Of a stretch of 64,000 nucleotides of DNA, positions 43,470-55,104 are shown in pieces. The stretch is from Asterella californica. Its lineage: Eukaryota; Streptophyta; Marchantiopsida; Marchantiales; Aytoniaceae. The notes under the pieces are model-generated. The model did not search any database. It saw only the letters and a list, made by a program, of their open reading frames with translations, and was not told where the DNA came from. Location of the stretch: contig JAYKYS010000018.1 of the NCBI GenBank assembly GCA_036924285.1, positions 6,138,001-6,202,000 of the forward strand, written 5' to 3'. A program made the position numbers and the translations under genes. How positions within the stretch are numbered: the first letter of the stretch is position 1; each line of letters starts with the position of its first letter.

Positions 43470-45550
43470 TACTCCTATGCCTTCACAACTCCTCGTCGAC
43501 CGATCTCTCCTTTCTGCGCGTCTTTGGCTGTCGCGCTTTTTCCCAAGTCCCCGAGGTTGAGCCCTCTGCCATCTTCTGCCGGTCCAGCTCCAACCCCATC
43601 CGTTGGTCTTGGATCTGGAGGAGGAGTCCCTAGCAACCATAGCCTTGGCGGAGGAGTCACAAGCAGTACACAGTCTAGTGGGAGCAGTCGCCCTCCACGT
43701 TCTCACTCCTCAAGCCATCACTCTCCCCCTGCAGAGAACTTGAGCCCGCGCCATCCTTACCTTCGGCGCACATCACCACGCTCACCACGAGTTTCCGGCT
43801 CCATCCACAACGAGTCCTCTCTTCCTCCATTGGATTTTCCAGCACCGCTCCATTGAGACGATCAGCTCGACATTCAGTTCCTCCACAACGGAACCCAGAT
43901 GAAGGCTACGACCTTTCATCGCTGATTCCGAAGTCTCGGAAGAACACCAAGCGTGCATTGATGGTAACTCTCAAACCAGTGCCAATGAAACATGTTTCTT
44001 ACACAGAAGCAGTATCTTCTCCTAATGCCGATCAGTGGAGACGAGCAATAGAGGAGGAGCTAGATTCCCACGAACCTAACGGCACTTGGAAGCTCACCGA
44101 CTTGCCACAAGGACGCCGACCGATAACATGTAGTGGACCTTTAAGTTAAAACTTAATACCAATGGGTCCATTGCTCGTTATAAGGTGAGACTAGTGGCTC
44201 GTGGTTTCATCCAGATCTACGGGTTGGACTACACAGAAACTTTTTCCCCTGTAGTCTGCATTCAGTCGATACGGCGTATCCTTGTCATCTCAGCGCAGTA
44301 TAATCTACATGTACATCAAATAGATGTTAAAACTGCGTTTCTGAATGGAACACTTAACGAGAAAATATACATGAGTGTTCCGGAAGGCCTGACTACAGCA
44401 AGGCGCAGTCAAGTATGCAGATTGCTCAAGACTCTCTACGGTCTTAAGCAATCATCAAGAGAATGGTACTTGATCATCGACAACTTCTTGCTTTCTCTTG
44501 GATTTGCTAAGTCCGGTGCAGACGGAAACGTTTACTACTTGCACCAGAAACAGCACTTCTTCATCCTTGCCCTCTACGTGGATGACACTATGATTGCCAG
44601 CAGCAGTGAGGCTATACTGTCTCACGTAAAAGAGAAATTGAGCTCACGGTTCAACATGCCTGACATCGGTCCAGTCCATCATTGCCTTAGCATTGAGATT
44701 AATCGTGACCCGTCCTCTGGCACTATCAAACTTAGTCAAACTTTGTATTTGACACAAAAACTATTTCAGTTTGGCTTACAGGACTGCAAACCTGTAAGCA
44801 CCCCTCTAGTAACAGGTGAGAAAACTTTCCTCGGATGACTCCCCTGTCATTGAGGATGAAAAGAAGCTATGTAATAGTTATCCTTATCAAAGTGCAGCTG
44901 GCTCTATTAATTGAGCCGCAGTATGTACTCGTCCTGATTTATCTTATCCCATTAGTGTACTCTCCCAGTTCATGAGTAGTCCTGGACCTAAGCACATTGC
45001 CGCTATGAAGCGGGTTTTCCGTTACATCAAGGGAACTTTAAATTTGTACCTTGAGTATGCTCACTCACCCCAACCCTACTCTTTGTTCGGTTACACCGAT
45101 GTTGACTGGGGAGGACATGCGGAGACAAGACGATCCACATCAGGTCACTGCTTCATTTACTCTAGAGGAGCCATCAGCTGGTCCTCTAAGAGACAGAAAT
45201 CAGTAGCCTTGTCAAGTACAGAGACAGAATATGTAGCTCTTAGCACGAGCTGCTCAGAGACAATCTGGTTACGTCAGCTCTTGACTGACATCAGATTGCA
45301 TGACAAGGAGCCGATCGTTACATATTGTGACAACCAAAGTGCTATGGCCCTTGTCGACACTAGCAAGTTCCACGACCGTACGAAGCACATCGACATCCCA
45401 TATCACTTCATCAAAGATCACGTCGCTGGAAAAGTTATAGAAGTTAGGTATTGTCCTACTGAGGACATGGTTGCAGATATTCTGACAAAGAGCTTACCAG
45501 CTCCCAAGTTGGACTATCTACTACCGAAGCTAGGAATGTTTTCTAGCTAA
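43470..45550 (+). pseudogene. Copia integrase tail, RT and RNase H, element C
   Basis: 43524-43856 is a Ser/Pro/Gly-rich linker that joins directly after SLAVALFPKSPRL; about 300 bp present in copy D (including the FLGY-type motif) are missing here. RT pieces: TEAVSSP..WRRAIEEELDS (43853-44149), a frameshift near 44130, RLVARGFIQIYGLDYTETFS, IDVKTAFLNGTLNEKIYMSV, LYGLKQSSREWY, LYVDDTMIASS. RNase H: FGYTDVDWGGHAETRRSTSG, ALSSTETEYVAL, HDRTKHIDIPYHFIKDHVAG, ADILTKSLPAPKLDYLLPKL. A TGA at 44912-44914 replaces the TGG of copy D. Catalytic acidic residues are visible. Confidence 0.9.
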
Positions 45551-45575
45551 GTAATATTTTTACCGAACTGTTACT

Positions 45576-45842
45576 GAGTGGGAGTGTTAGAATACCATAC
45601 AGTGTGAATACTCCTTTTACAGTAAGCAGTTCATGCTATTAGATGATGATCTTTCGTAAGATCACCAAGGCCAAGACCCAAGGTATATTATTCAGGCTCA
45701 AGGCCATTGTACATTATTGAATATTCATTTACTTGGTTTTGCCTACACTCTCTTGAGGAGCTCTCCCACACTCTCATACTGTTCTTATGCCGTGACTTAG
45801 AGTTTTGCCTTAGCCTATTCTACTAGCAGTCCATTTCCAACA
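45576..45842 (+). repeat. Polypurine tract and 3' LTR of element C
   Basis: GAGTGGGAG (45576-45584) precedes the LTR 45585-45842, which starts TGTTAGAATACC and ends TTTCCAACA. The stem at 45644-45667 carries a paired change relative to the 5' LTR (CC/GG to TC/GA), so base pairing at that position is kept, plus one unpaired change. Confidence 0.95.
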
Positions 45843-45863
45843 ACACATGTATCACTATGTCCT

Positions 45864-47111
45864 CTAGCACTGTCCTAGCTTCGGTAGTAGATAGTCCAAC
45901 TTGGGAGCTGGTAAGCTCTTTGTCAGAATATCTGCAACCATGTCCTCAGTAGGACAATATCTAACTTCTATAACTTTTCCAGCGACGTGATCTTTGATGA
46001 AGTGATATGGGATGTCGATGTGCTTCGTACGGTCGTGGAACTTGCTAGTGTCGACAAGGGCCATAGCACTTTGGTTGTCACAATATGTAACGGTTGGCTC
46101 CTTGTCATGCAATCCGATGTCGGTCAAGAGCTGACGTAACCAGATTGTCTCTGAGCAGCTCGTGCTAAGAGCTACATATTCTGCCTCTGTACTTGACAAG
46201 GCTACTGATTTTTATCTCTTGGAGGACTAGCTGATGGCTCCTCCAGAGTAGATGAAGCAATGTCCTGATGTGGATCGTCTTGTCTCCGCATGTCCTCCCC
46301 AGTCAGCATCGGTGTAACCGAACAGAGAGTAAGGCTGGGGTGAGTGAGCATACTCAAGGTACAAATTTAAAGTTCTCTTGATGTAACGGAAAACCCGCTT
46401 CATAGCGGCAATGTGCTTAGGTCCAAGACTACTCATGAACTGGGAGAGTACACTAATGGGATAACACAAATCAGGACGAGTACATACTGCGGCCCAATTA
46501 ATAGAGCCATCTGCACTCTGGTAAGGATAACTATTGCATAGCTTCTTTTCATCCTCAGTGACAGGGGAGTCATCCGAAGAAAGTTTCTCACCTGTAACTA
46601 GAGGGGTACATACAGGTCTGCAGTCATGTAAGCCAAACTGAAATAGTTTCTGCGTCAAATACAAAGTTTGACTAAGTCTGATAGTGCCAGAGGACGGGTC
46701 ACGATTAATCTCAATGCTAAGACAATGATGGACTGGACCGATGTCAGTCATGTTGAACCGTGAGCTCAATTTCCCTTTTACGTGAGACAGTAGAGCCTCA
46801 CTGCTCCTGGCAATCACAGTGTCATCCACGTAGAGGGCAAGGATGACAAAGTGATGTTTCTGGTGCAAGTAGTAAACGTTTCCGTCTGCACCGGACTTAG
46901 CAAATCCAAGAGAAAGCAAGAAGTTGTCGATGATCAAGTACCATTCTCTTGATGATTGCTTAAGACCGTAGAGAGTCTTGAGCAATCTGCATACTTGACT
47001 GCGCCTTGCCGTAATCACGCCTTCCGGAACACTCATGTATATTTCCTTGTTAAGTGTTCCATTCAGAAATGCAGTTTTAACATCCATTTGATGTACGTGT
47101 AGATTATACTA
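45864..47111 (-). pseudogene. Copia RT and RNase H, element D
   Basis: 47087-46227 encodes MDVKTAFLNGTLNKEIYMSV, LYGLKQSSREWY, LYVDDTVIARS, INWAAVCTRPDLCYPISVLS and FGYTDADWGGHAETRRSTSG, ending at a TAG (46227-46229) where the family has Trp. 46199-45864 continues STEAEYVALSTSCSETIWLR and HDRTKHIDIPYHFIKDHVAG. Another TAG at 47109-47111 replaces the CAG of copy C just upstream. The domain is otherwise well preserved. Confidence 0.9.
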
Positions 47112-48830
47112 CGCTGAGATGGCAAGGATGAGCCGTATTGACTGAATACGGACTACAGGGGAAAAAGTTTCTGTGTAGTCCAACCCGTAGATCTGGATGA
47201 AACCACGAGCCACTAGTCTCACCTTATAACGAGCAATGGACCCATCGGTATTAAGTTTTAACTTAAAGGTCCACTTACATGTTATCGGTCGGCGTCTTTG
47301 TGGCAAGTCGGTGAGCTTCCAAGTGCCGTTAGATTCGTGGGAATCTAGCTCCTCCTCTATTGTTCTTCTCCACTGATCGGCATCAAGAGAAGATACTGCT
47401 TCTGTGTAAGAAACATGTTCCATTGGCACTGGTTTGAGAGTTACCATCAATGCACGCTTGGTGTTCTTCCGAGACTTCGGGATCAGCGATGAAGGGTCGT
47501 AGCCTTCATCTGGGTTCCGTTGTGGAGGAACTGAATGTCGAGATGATCGTCTCACTGGAGCGGTGCTGGAAAATCCAATGGAGGAAGAGAGGACTCGCTG
47601 TGGATGGAGCCGGAAACTCGTGGTGAGCGTGGTGATGTGCGCCGAAGGTAAGGATGGCGCGGGCTCAAGTTCTCTGCAGGGGGGAGAGTGATGGCTTGAG
47701 GAGTGAGAACGTGGAGGACGACTGCTCCCACTGGACTGTGTCCTGCTGGTGACTCCTCCGCCAAGGCCATGACTGCTAGAGACTCCTCCTCCAGATCCAG
47801 GACCAACGGATGGGGTTGGAGCTGTATAGGCAGGAGATGGCAGAGGAACTCCCACTGAAGAGAAACCGGGAGAGACGGACGAGACATAAGTTGGACCAGC
47901 TGAAGGGGAAGGCACAGTATGATAAAAATGGACGTCAGTCTCAGGAGACGCTTAAGTGAGTGGGAGATCAACAGAGGGGGTGGATGTGGGAGGGAGAGTT
48001 GGGGAAGACTCATCGAAAATAACATCACGAGAGGTGAAGGTATGACCGTTAGATTTTCTTTGGAGACGGTAACCCTTACTCTGGCCGCTATAGCCAAGGA
48101 AGATATACTCGTGAGAGCGATCATCGAGCTTTGTGCGCTCAATCTCGGGGACCTGGGAAAAAGCGCGACAGCCAAAGACGCACAGAAAGGAGACATCGGG
48201 TCGACGAGGAGTTGTGGAGGCATAGGAGTGCCAGAGTTCATAAGGTGTGGTCATAGACGGGATAGCCTTAGACGGACACCGGTTCTGGAGGAAGGTGGCG
48301 CAGGTGATTGCTTCACCCTAGAAGGGCTTGATAAGCTTGGAAGTGTAAAGCATAGAACAGATAGCATCAAGCAAGCTGCGGTTCTTACGTTCAGCAACGC
48401 CATTTTGCTGAGGAGAGTAAGGGACTGTGAATTGACGTTGGATGCCACGCTCGCGACAAAAAGCGTCAAAAGTAATTGAACGATATTCCCCGTCATTGTC
48501 AGATCGCAAAGTGATGAGAGATTGACCAGTGGTGCGCTCAACAAATGCTAGATAGTCCAGGAAAGCAGCAAAACAGTCACTCTTATAGTAGAGAAGACGA
48601 GTGACAGTGTAGCGCGAGTAGTCATCAATAAAGGTGATGAAATACTCATAGCCAGAAAAGGTGCAAGGGGAGATGCGGCCACTAATATCAGAATGGAGTG
48701 GGAACCAGTGCCAGAGGACGAGTGGATCGAGTGGAGCTGGCACGTGGGAATTTAGTGCGTGCATGCTTGCCGTGTGCACAAGCTGGACAAATATCCTCAG
48801 AGAGCGAGAAGGAAGGGAGGCCGGTAACAT
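47112..48830 (-). pseudogene. Copia integrase and linker to RT, element D
   Basis: 48830-48251 holds the integrase core (ITFIDDYSRYTVTRLLYYKS, TLRSDNDGEYRS, SPQQNGVAERKN). The active-site region SDNDGEY differs from SDNGGEY of copy C by one residue. 48254-47952 continues MTTPYELWHSYAS, VFGCRAFSQVPEIERTKLDD and YIFLGYSGQSKGYRLQ, then a Ser/Pro/Gly-rich linker (47915 downward). WRRTIEEELDSHESNGTWKL and RLVARGFIQIYGLDYTETFS follow at the start of RT. This part shows what copy C lost by deletion. Confidence 0.9.
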
Positions 48831-50886
48831 ACCTGCGGTGGCTCAGCTCATGGACGCGATGATGGTTTATATGACCGAGTCGCTGATGCCACAAGGTAGA
48901 GAGATCGCCCGTCGTAGTAACAAGAGCACAAGGTCGAGGTGGCGTCGGTGGAGGAGTCCGACTGCCAGATGTAAAGCCTTGAAGGCCTGCCAACAAATGC
49001 GGAGGAGACCGAGACCGAGAAAAAGAAGAACCCGACTGCTCGCCAAGGGGAATCCTAGATGAGACCTGTTGAGCAAAATAAGGACTGTAGGGACGAGGGC
49101 CAAGAAGGCCCTCTGTCCCACCTTGGGGGACTATGACCCTATTGGAGGGACCGTCCCCCTGGTTCCCGGACGGGCTGCCGTCGGGGCAGTCCGTGGAGGA
49201 CGGACGGCCGTCAGGACTGGTCCCGGACGGACTGCCACCAGGACGGTCCGTGGGGGTTGGTCTGCCGGTCCCGCCACGCGGGGATGTTGCATACCCCGCC
49301 TTCATATCCCCGCGACGGCGGGGATAGACCGCGCGCATCCCCACTGCGGGGATGTGGGGTGCCTTGATGTCCATGTGCGTCCTTTATGCGGGGATGCACA
49401 TGGACATGATGAGGGGGCGTCACCTCCGATGGGAGGCCGCTTTCATATCCTCGCCTGTGCGGAGATATGAAGTGTGCGTCCCCGTGCGCATTATCCCCTG
49501 TGCGGGATGGCGGCACATGCCGCGCGGATGGGGTCCCCATCCTTTTCCTCAATCGGCGCGGGGGCTGCCAGCCCGCGTGGGGGCGTGCCGTGTGAGAGAT
49601 ACTCCTGCTGGGAGTCCCTGCTGACAGGTGACTCCTTGTCTGCGGGGGCCATTAAGACCTCTCGTGGACTGGGGGGTCGCGTGACAGTGCGAGAGTGCGA
49701 GGCTGTTGACTGGAAGGTGCTGGGCGGTTGCCATCCGTTGGCAGTTAGGGGTGGGTCAAGAGACTCGATCCGTGTGCGCGTTTGAGGAGGCATGCCAAGA
49801 GGTGGTGTCCTTATAGGAAATGAACCAAGGGGTGTGGTAGTGAAGGGGGTAGAGGCCGCACGGACTGAAATTGAGCTCTCATTATTCAAGTATGAAAAAT
49901 TCCGAATTTTGTGGAGTGAGGGGGACTTCTCTAGTGAGTGTATGTTCCGAATTAGGAAGAGAAAGACTCCGTGAGTGACTTGGATGACTTGGGTGAATTT
50001 CAGCTTGGATGTGCGCATTCTGTGAGGCGGAGCTGGACCTGGACCGTGGGAAGCGGATCCTGCGCATGTTGCGGTTGAACAGTGAGGTGCTAGTCCGCTG
50101 GTTAGATTGCGGTCTAGCTCGCAAGCGCGGTCCTGATCTCTGACTAGGTGGTAGTGTATGGACTACTGAAGTCCTACCAGCTGTAGCTACAAGCACGGTT
50201 TGGTCAGCGACCAAAATGGAATTCCCGAGCATGTAGAGATCGTCGACAATGAGACAGGGAGCTAGCACTTGTCCAAATCTGTCTTCTAGGTGACAGAATC
50301 CGTTGCCAATTAAGCACCAGCCGTCATTGGCATCAAATTGCCGAGCTGAGAATAAATTCTTCTGCAAGACGGGCACATGGAGAACGTCACGTATGTACAC
50401 ATGCTCGCCGTTGAGCAGGCGCACTTCCACCATGCCGGAACCAGCAACGTGGATGGTGGTGTTGTCACCGAATAGAATCGCATCATTCTCGGTGTTCTCA
50501 GTAGAGACGGGTGAGTATTCGACGAATTGTCGTCGATTATGCGCCATGCGATGTGTGGCACCCGTGTCCACATACCAATTAGGATCAGCTGTCTGCACAA
50601 TTGAAGACAAACATTGTGCCACCAGAACTCGACGAGTGTTGCCGTTGTTGTTTTGGGAACGACGATTCTTGTTCCTATTCTTGTTCTGGTTGCCAGCATT
50701 CGGGTTTTCGTTGCTGCTGCTGGGTTTATCCGGACACTCAGCGATGCGGTGCCCGGGCTTGTTGCACTGGGAAATATTTCTCGTTAGGATCTGGCGGTCT
50801 CTTCGGTGGCTGGTTGCCGCCTTGTTGATTGCCACCATTGTTGCGCCGGTTGTTGCCATTGCGTCCTCCTTACCGACGTCCTGCAA
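48831..50886 (-). pseudogene. Copia protease, inserted linker and integrase zinc region, element D
   Basis: 50886-49882 encodes the gag tail with a damaged knuckle (one Cys changed to Tyr and a one-base insertion before CNKPGHRIAEC), then WYVDTGATHRMAHNRRQF and VYIRDVLHVPVLQKNLFS. The Ser/Pro-rich linker follows (50018-49491), then the GC-rich hairpin cluster (about 49500-49270). A Pro/Asp/Gly repeat segment (DRPGGSPSG, DGRPSSTDCPDGSPSG; 49260-49140) has more repeat units than copy C. The integrase zinc region (HQRLGHINHHRVHELSHRRY, CPACAHGKHA) ends it. Confidence 0.9.
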
Positions 50887-51529
50887 ACAAAGTAGTGGAT
50901 GGTTCCATCGATAACTTGCGTCCGATCGTTTCCTCCTGGATGAGGAAGGTGATGAGGTCTTGTAGCGAGAGATTTGGGTTCATTCTCATCGCCTGCAAGA
51001 ACAGATGGTAGTTGTTGGGCATACTGCCCATCAACGCGAGGACTTGCTCCTCGTTGGTGATTATCAATCCAGCTGAAGTCATCTGCTGGATGAGAGACTT
51101 GAAGTTGTTTACGTGCTGGGTGACAGTCTCGTTGGATTTCATCTTTAAAACCCGCAACTTCTCTCTTAAGTGCATCTTAGTCACCATGTCTTGACCTGCA
51201 AAGTGTCTGGTCAAGGTGGACCATGCATCGTTCGACGTGGTGCAGGACAGTAGATGTCCTCCCACACTGTTCTCGCAACATTCGTTGATCGCTGCGAGCG
51301 CGTTAACATCACACTGATCCCAATCTGTGATGCTATCGGGTCCGATAGCAAGGGGAGGGATGGGTACCGCAGTACCTCCGGATGTCGTGGCACGTGGTCT
51401 CTGCATGTTCTCTTCCACGATATCAAGAACACCATGGGCCCTGAGCCGCAAGGTTGTCTTGTGTTTCCAAAGCGTGAAATATGTGCCGTCGAACTTGGTC
51501 CAGCCTTTGATGTCAAAAGGGGCAGACAT
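50870..51529 (-). CDS. Copia gag, element D (219 residues, nearly intact)
   Basis: An open frame from MSAPFDIKGWTKFDGTYFTL runs through the whole gag core (HLREKLRVLKMKSNETVTQH, ALMGSMPNNYHLFLQAMRMN, QDLITFLIQEETIGRKLSME) to a stop after LFAGRR. It lacks both stops found in copy C. The family frame normally continues into the zinc-knuckle region, here separated by this stop or a frame change at about 50870. Confidence 0.85.
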   Translation of the reverse strand: MSAPFDIKGWTKFDGTYFTLWKHKTTLRLRAHGVLDIVEENMQRPRATTSGGTAVPIPPLAIGPDSITDWDQCDVNALAAINECCENSVGGHLLSCTTSNDAWSTLTRHFAGQDMVTKMHLREKLRVLKMKSNETVTQHVNNFKSLIQQMTSAGLIITNEEQVLALMGSMPNNYHLFLQAMRMNPNLSLQDLITFLIQEETIGRKLSMEPSTTLFAGRR

Positions 51530-51713
51530 TCTATATCAGATTGATCGTTGGAACGGTGAAATTCTGTTAGCGGAAGTACAGAATCTGGGTGCGTGAAGCG
51601 TCCTTCTCGCAGTAGCTGAAGCGTCCTCCAACTGCTCTCACCTAAGGGCCGAAGGCCTACCTAGTGCCTATGCTATTGTGCTAGTGCATTAACAATGCAA
51701 AGCTCTGATACCA

Positions 51714-51971
51714 TGTTGGAAATGGACTGCTAGTAGAATAGGCTAAGACAAAACTCTAAGTCACGGCATAAGGACAGTATGAGAGTGTGGGAGAGCTCCT
51801 CAAGAGAGTGCAGGCAAAACCAAATAAATGAATACTCAATAATGTACAATGGCCTTGGGCCTGAATAATATACCTTGGGTCTTGGCTTTGGTGACCTTAC
51901 GAAAGGTCACCATCTAATAGCCTGAACTGCTTACTGTAAAAGGAGTATTCACAGCGTATGGTATTCTAACA
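51714..51971 (-). repeat. 5' LTR of element D (258 bp)
   Basis: On the - strand it starts TGTTAGAATACCATACGCTG and ends TTTCCAACA, followed by the primer site TGGTATCAGAGC (51713-51702). The internal stem TGGTGACCTT/AAGGTCACCA (51889-51912) is the same as in the 5' LTR of copy C. Confidence 0.95.
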
Positions 51972-54900
51972 CTGTCTGCTAGGTGGTAGATGACAAAACA
52001 GCTGAACTGCATATCACCCCTGAGTGATAACGTAACATAAAAGCTTCGAATATATATATTATCAAATACTTGCATGTACAAATAAAGCCAACGTATGGGA
52101 ACATATGCAAGTATATCTCAAAAATTTGGAGGAAGAGATGCTTCCTTAATGCGCAAAACAAGAGATAATTTTATCATTTATGGGACACATATTCTTCTAA
52201 CGTTATATCCCAGGTCAAATCCGGAATGCCCACTCCAAGCGCCTCCCTCGCATTGTTGTGGGGACTGCGATAACTGTCTTGAACCTCTGATGTCGCTTGG
52301 CCATGGGTCAGACTGATGACGCTACACAATACAACACACAATCCGAAAATCGCAATCTCGAATGTCGGACCATTCTTCTGTAGACGGGTGACTTTCATGT
52401 TAGCTGTGACTAAGTTTGGAACGGTGAAAGAATAACTTCAATTTGCAGATCTAGAACTAGATGTGGGGTAAACTCAGATCTAGAGGAGGAAAGTACTATC
52501 CGCGCAATCTCAGAGCAAATCTCACAATTTTTCTTCTGGTTTTCCGAGTGGGGTTGCCTAGGCCTCCATATGTATACAGTGGAATTAGAAATCCAAGTCG
52601 AAATCAGTTGAGTCTTGCTTCACGTTTACGTAGAAGAACTGACCTGCTCTGGACGATCATTACCGAGCCTTTTATACCCCTCGCACAGTTAAACATCTCC
52701 ATTACACTGTTGCTAGCATGCGTCCGAGTGTAACACGATGTGTGAATGGCATTGGTTGAACATCTACAGTACTGAGTCTGAGTACAGAGGATCATATACT
52801 CAGATCTAGATATATTAATGAATATTTTCTAGACTAGAATATTTATTAGGAACCGCATTAGACCACGCCTGAATCACCAGTGATATGATACTTGGATGAT
52901 TATTATATGACCTCGGTAGCACTACAGTACTCAACTACTTAGTCCGGATGATTGATCACGAGTTGACATGGGCTTGTGTACTCGCGACTCTAATTATGTG
53001 TACCCTTTAAAAAATATACTAGACGAAGTCGAGGTTGATGCGGTAATGCAACTCTGTAATATGCCAGACGAGTAATGGAGCGCAGCGTTCCAGCTGCTAG
53101 GCTCAATATTGACCGGACAGAAACTTGTGGCCTGGATGCTAATCATGGAAATATTACATACAGTGAGTCCACTCACTAACGTACAGTCAATGGCTGAAAT
53201 TCAGCAAGCAGCTCTTAACAGAATAAGTCGAGTCTACAGCGTTTCAAATGACAGCATCGAGAGGACGTACGTTTCCGGGATATTTTATTTTGGACTCTCG
53301 AAGAAAGTCCTCATTCGATTCAGATCTAGAACATGAGGTGTACAGATCCACCTTCTTGTCGACTGCCAACGTGCACGGACAGATCTAGAAACCTGGTTCT
53401 GAGAAGGTACCTAGATATATATTTCTTGAGTTCTGTTCTCGAGGTAGAGCCTCACTAGACAGTAATGTACATGTCGTCTTCCCGTTCTTCCTCCAACTTG
53501 CAGGGCCGGGACCAGGATCAGACTTTCGACGGTAGGTCGTACTAAGACAGATGACCCGAGAAAACGTCCGGAATGCATTTTAAGAAATGATTTGTTCACT
53601 GGCATAGCACTCAATGATGGATTAAGTCAAGAGGGATGCTCAGCCAACCCCTTGCTGCGCCCTCAATCATGATCAATACCCCCACTAGACGGTACCGGTG
53701 AAAGCGATTTGATGGAACTTCAGTTCGAGCTGATATGCAAACATAAATAAAAGAGAGGAGGTGTCGTGGGTACTCATTGAGACTAGCTCACACTCGCCCT
53801 AACTGAGACATGGGCCCAGCTGGTAATTAACGAAACTCTAGAAGAAAAAGCGGACACGATCGCATGCGGAATTGCAATTGCAGTAAGAAATCTTACATCC
53901 ATGTTAGCCCACATAAGATGGTTTCATGTCCCAGTGGCCATTCCGGATCCCAGATGTTGCAAATGAAGAGAGATATGTCGTTCCCCGGAATCCCGACGAG
54001 CTTGGGGAGAAGCGCTTGGATTTGGATCTGAACTACGATACAACGTTAGATGATATGCAACTGACGGGGCCAGCACTCGACCTGGTACTGCTGCGCTCTT
54101 ATCGACCCCGGTGGACAACAAGACGTTGAGAATATCTGTTGGGCTTGTAAATAGCAGAGCGACACCAGAGTCCGCAAGAAGGAACATCCAGCTCTGGCAG
54201 ACAATAGCAAATAGATAGATGTTGTTTCTAAACTGGACTTCTGATCAAGACCTTGCAACGTTCGTTGGAATTCGAAGAGTATGTTCCTCTGGTTTCAACT
54301 AGTTCATTCATGAACTGTGTACTACCGTAGTCTTTTCTTCCCGGACGTGCATAATATGCATGTATCTCCTTGCAGCTAAGCTTGAAGGAAGCCATTTAGT
54401 CATGCGCCATCTATTTTACTGGAAAAATCAAGAGACTCATAAGAGCACTATATTTGTAAGCCGACACTGCTCTTAGCATATTAGGTTGGTGCCACTTCCC
54501 ACGGAATTCACACTCCCAACACAACGAAAACCAGTAGTTCTAACATAACGGGAGAGAAGCATTTGGGAACATTTCGTCGGAGCTCCAGGAGATCTAGAAG
54601 GAGCTCCTAGAGTTTACTTATCATGGAAATTAACCCAGCAGCGTGAGCCGTGTTCAGACACTGTCAGTAAGTCAGCCGCTATCTACTTTGTCTTTTCCGA
54701 AGCAAGAAGCGGATAAGCCGCGTAAACAGAATGAACCCACACAAGTCCTCTGCCTCAGTGTTTTCTACCCTGAAACTTATTCGCCGTCTCGATCGGTAGT
54801 TACATGCAACCTTATTCTACGCGTTGAAGCATACATGCAGCCTGATCTCGGTTGTCAGTTCCTTTGCAGAGCTAGCGGACCCATCAAAGGAGTCGCTGGT

Positions 54901-55104
54901 TAGTTCATCTGTCAGCCGCTCCCTCACGTGTCCATCGCTTAAGCATGGCTATATATATATATATAGTTTACTACTTGTAAACTACATGTTACTTGTTGTC
55001 ACTTGTTTCGTTGTAAGGCTTGATGGGGTCTTTCCACCCGTTGGCTATTCATTGCGTCGCGTGTTATCGTTTACTACTTGCGGGAAGTGGCTTGTTCGAG
55101 TTGT
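51972..55104. other. Non-coding DNA downstream of the decarboxylase gene
   Basis: Only short frames without recognisable domains are present. A TA microsatellite lies at about 54948-54965. The 3' untranslated region of the decarboxylase must end in the right-hand part, but no clear polyadenylation signal is visible. Confidence 0.45.

Larger units (their letters stand above)
39720..45847 (+). mobile_element. Complete Ty1/copia element C with target duplication
   Basis: The LTRs at 39725-39982 and 45585-45842 are both 258 bp, and ACACA occurs directly outside each (39720-39724 and 45843-45847), a 5-bp target duplication. Internal parts follow in order: primer site, leader, gag, protease, integrase, RT, RNase H, purine tract. 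The two LTRs differ at about nine positions by eye, so the insertion is not fresh. Stops, frameshifts and a deletion of about 300 bp between integrase and RT (relative to copy D) make it non-functional. It sits about 10 bp from the broken 3' end of copy D, in opposite orientation. Confidence 0.95.
45858..51971 (-). mobile_element. Ty1/copia element D, same family as C, opposite strand, 3' LTR missing
   Basis: Reading from 51971: LTR (51971-51714), primer site, gag, protease, the same large inserted linker, integrase, RT, RNase H. It matches copy C throughout. Homology stops just after the last RNase H codons (CTACCGAAGCTAGGA, at about 45870-45884), so the purine tract and 3' LTR are gone. The 30 or so bases between this end and the ACACA of copy C are not part of the element. 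Copy C therefore inserted next to an already truncated D. Confidence 0.95.

Noticed and set aside
53926..54129. 67-codon frame with acidic composition as a gene
   Set aside because: No domain, no support from neighbours, and an overlapping frame of similar length exists on the other strand.
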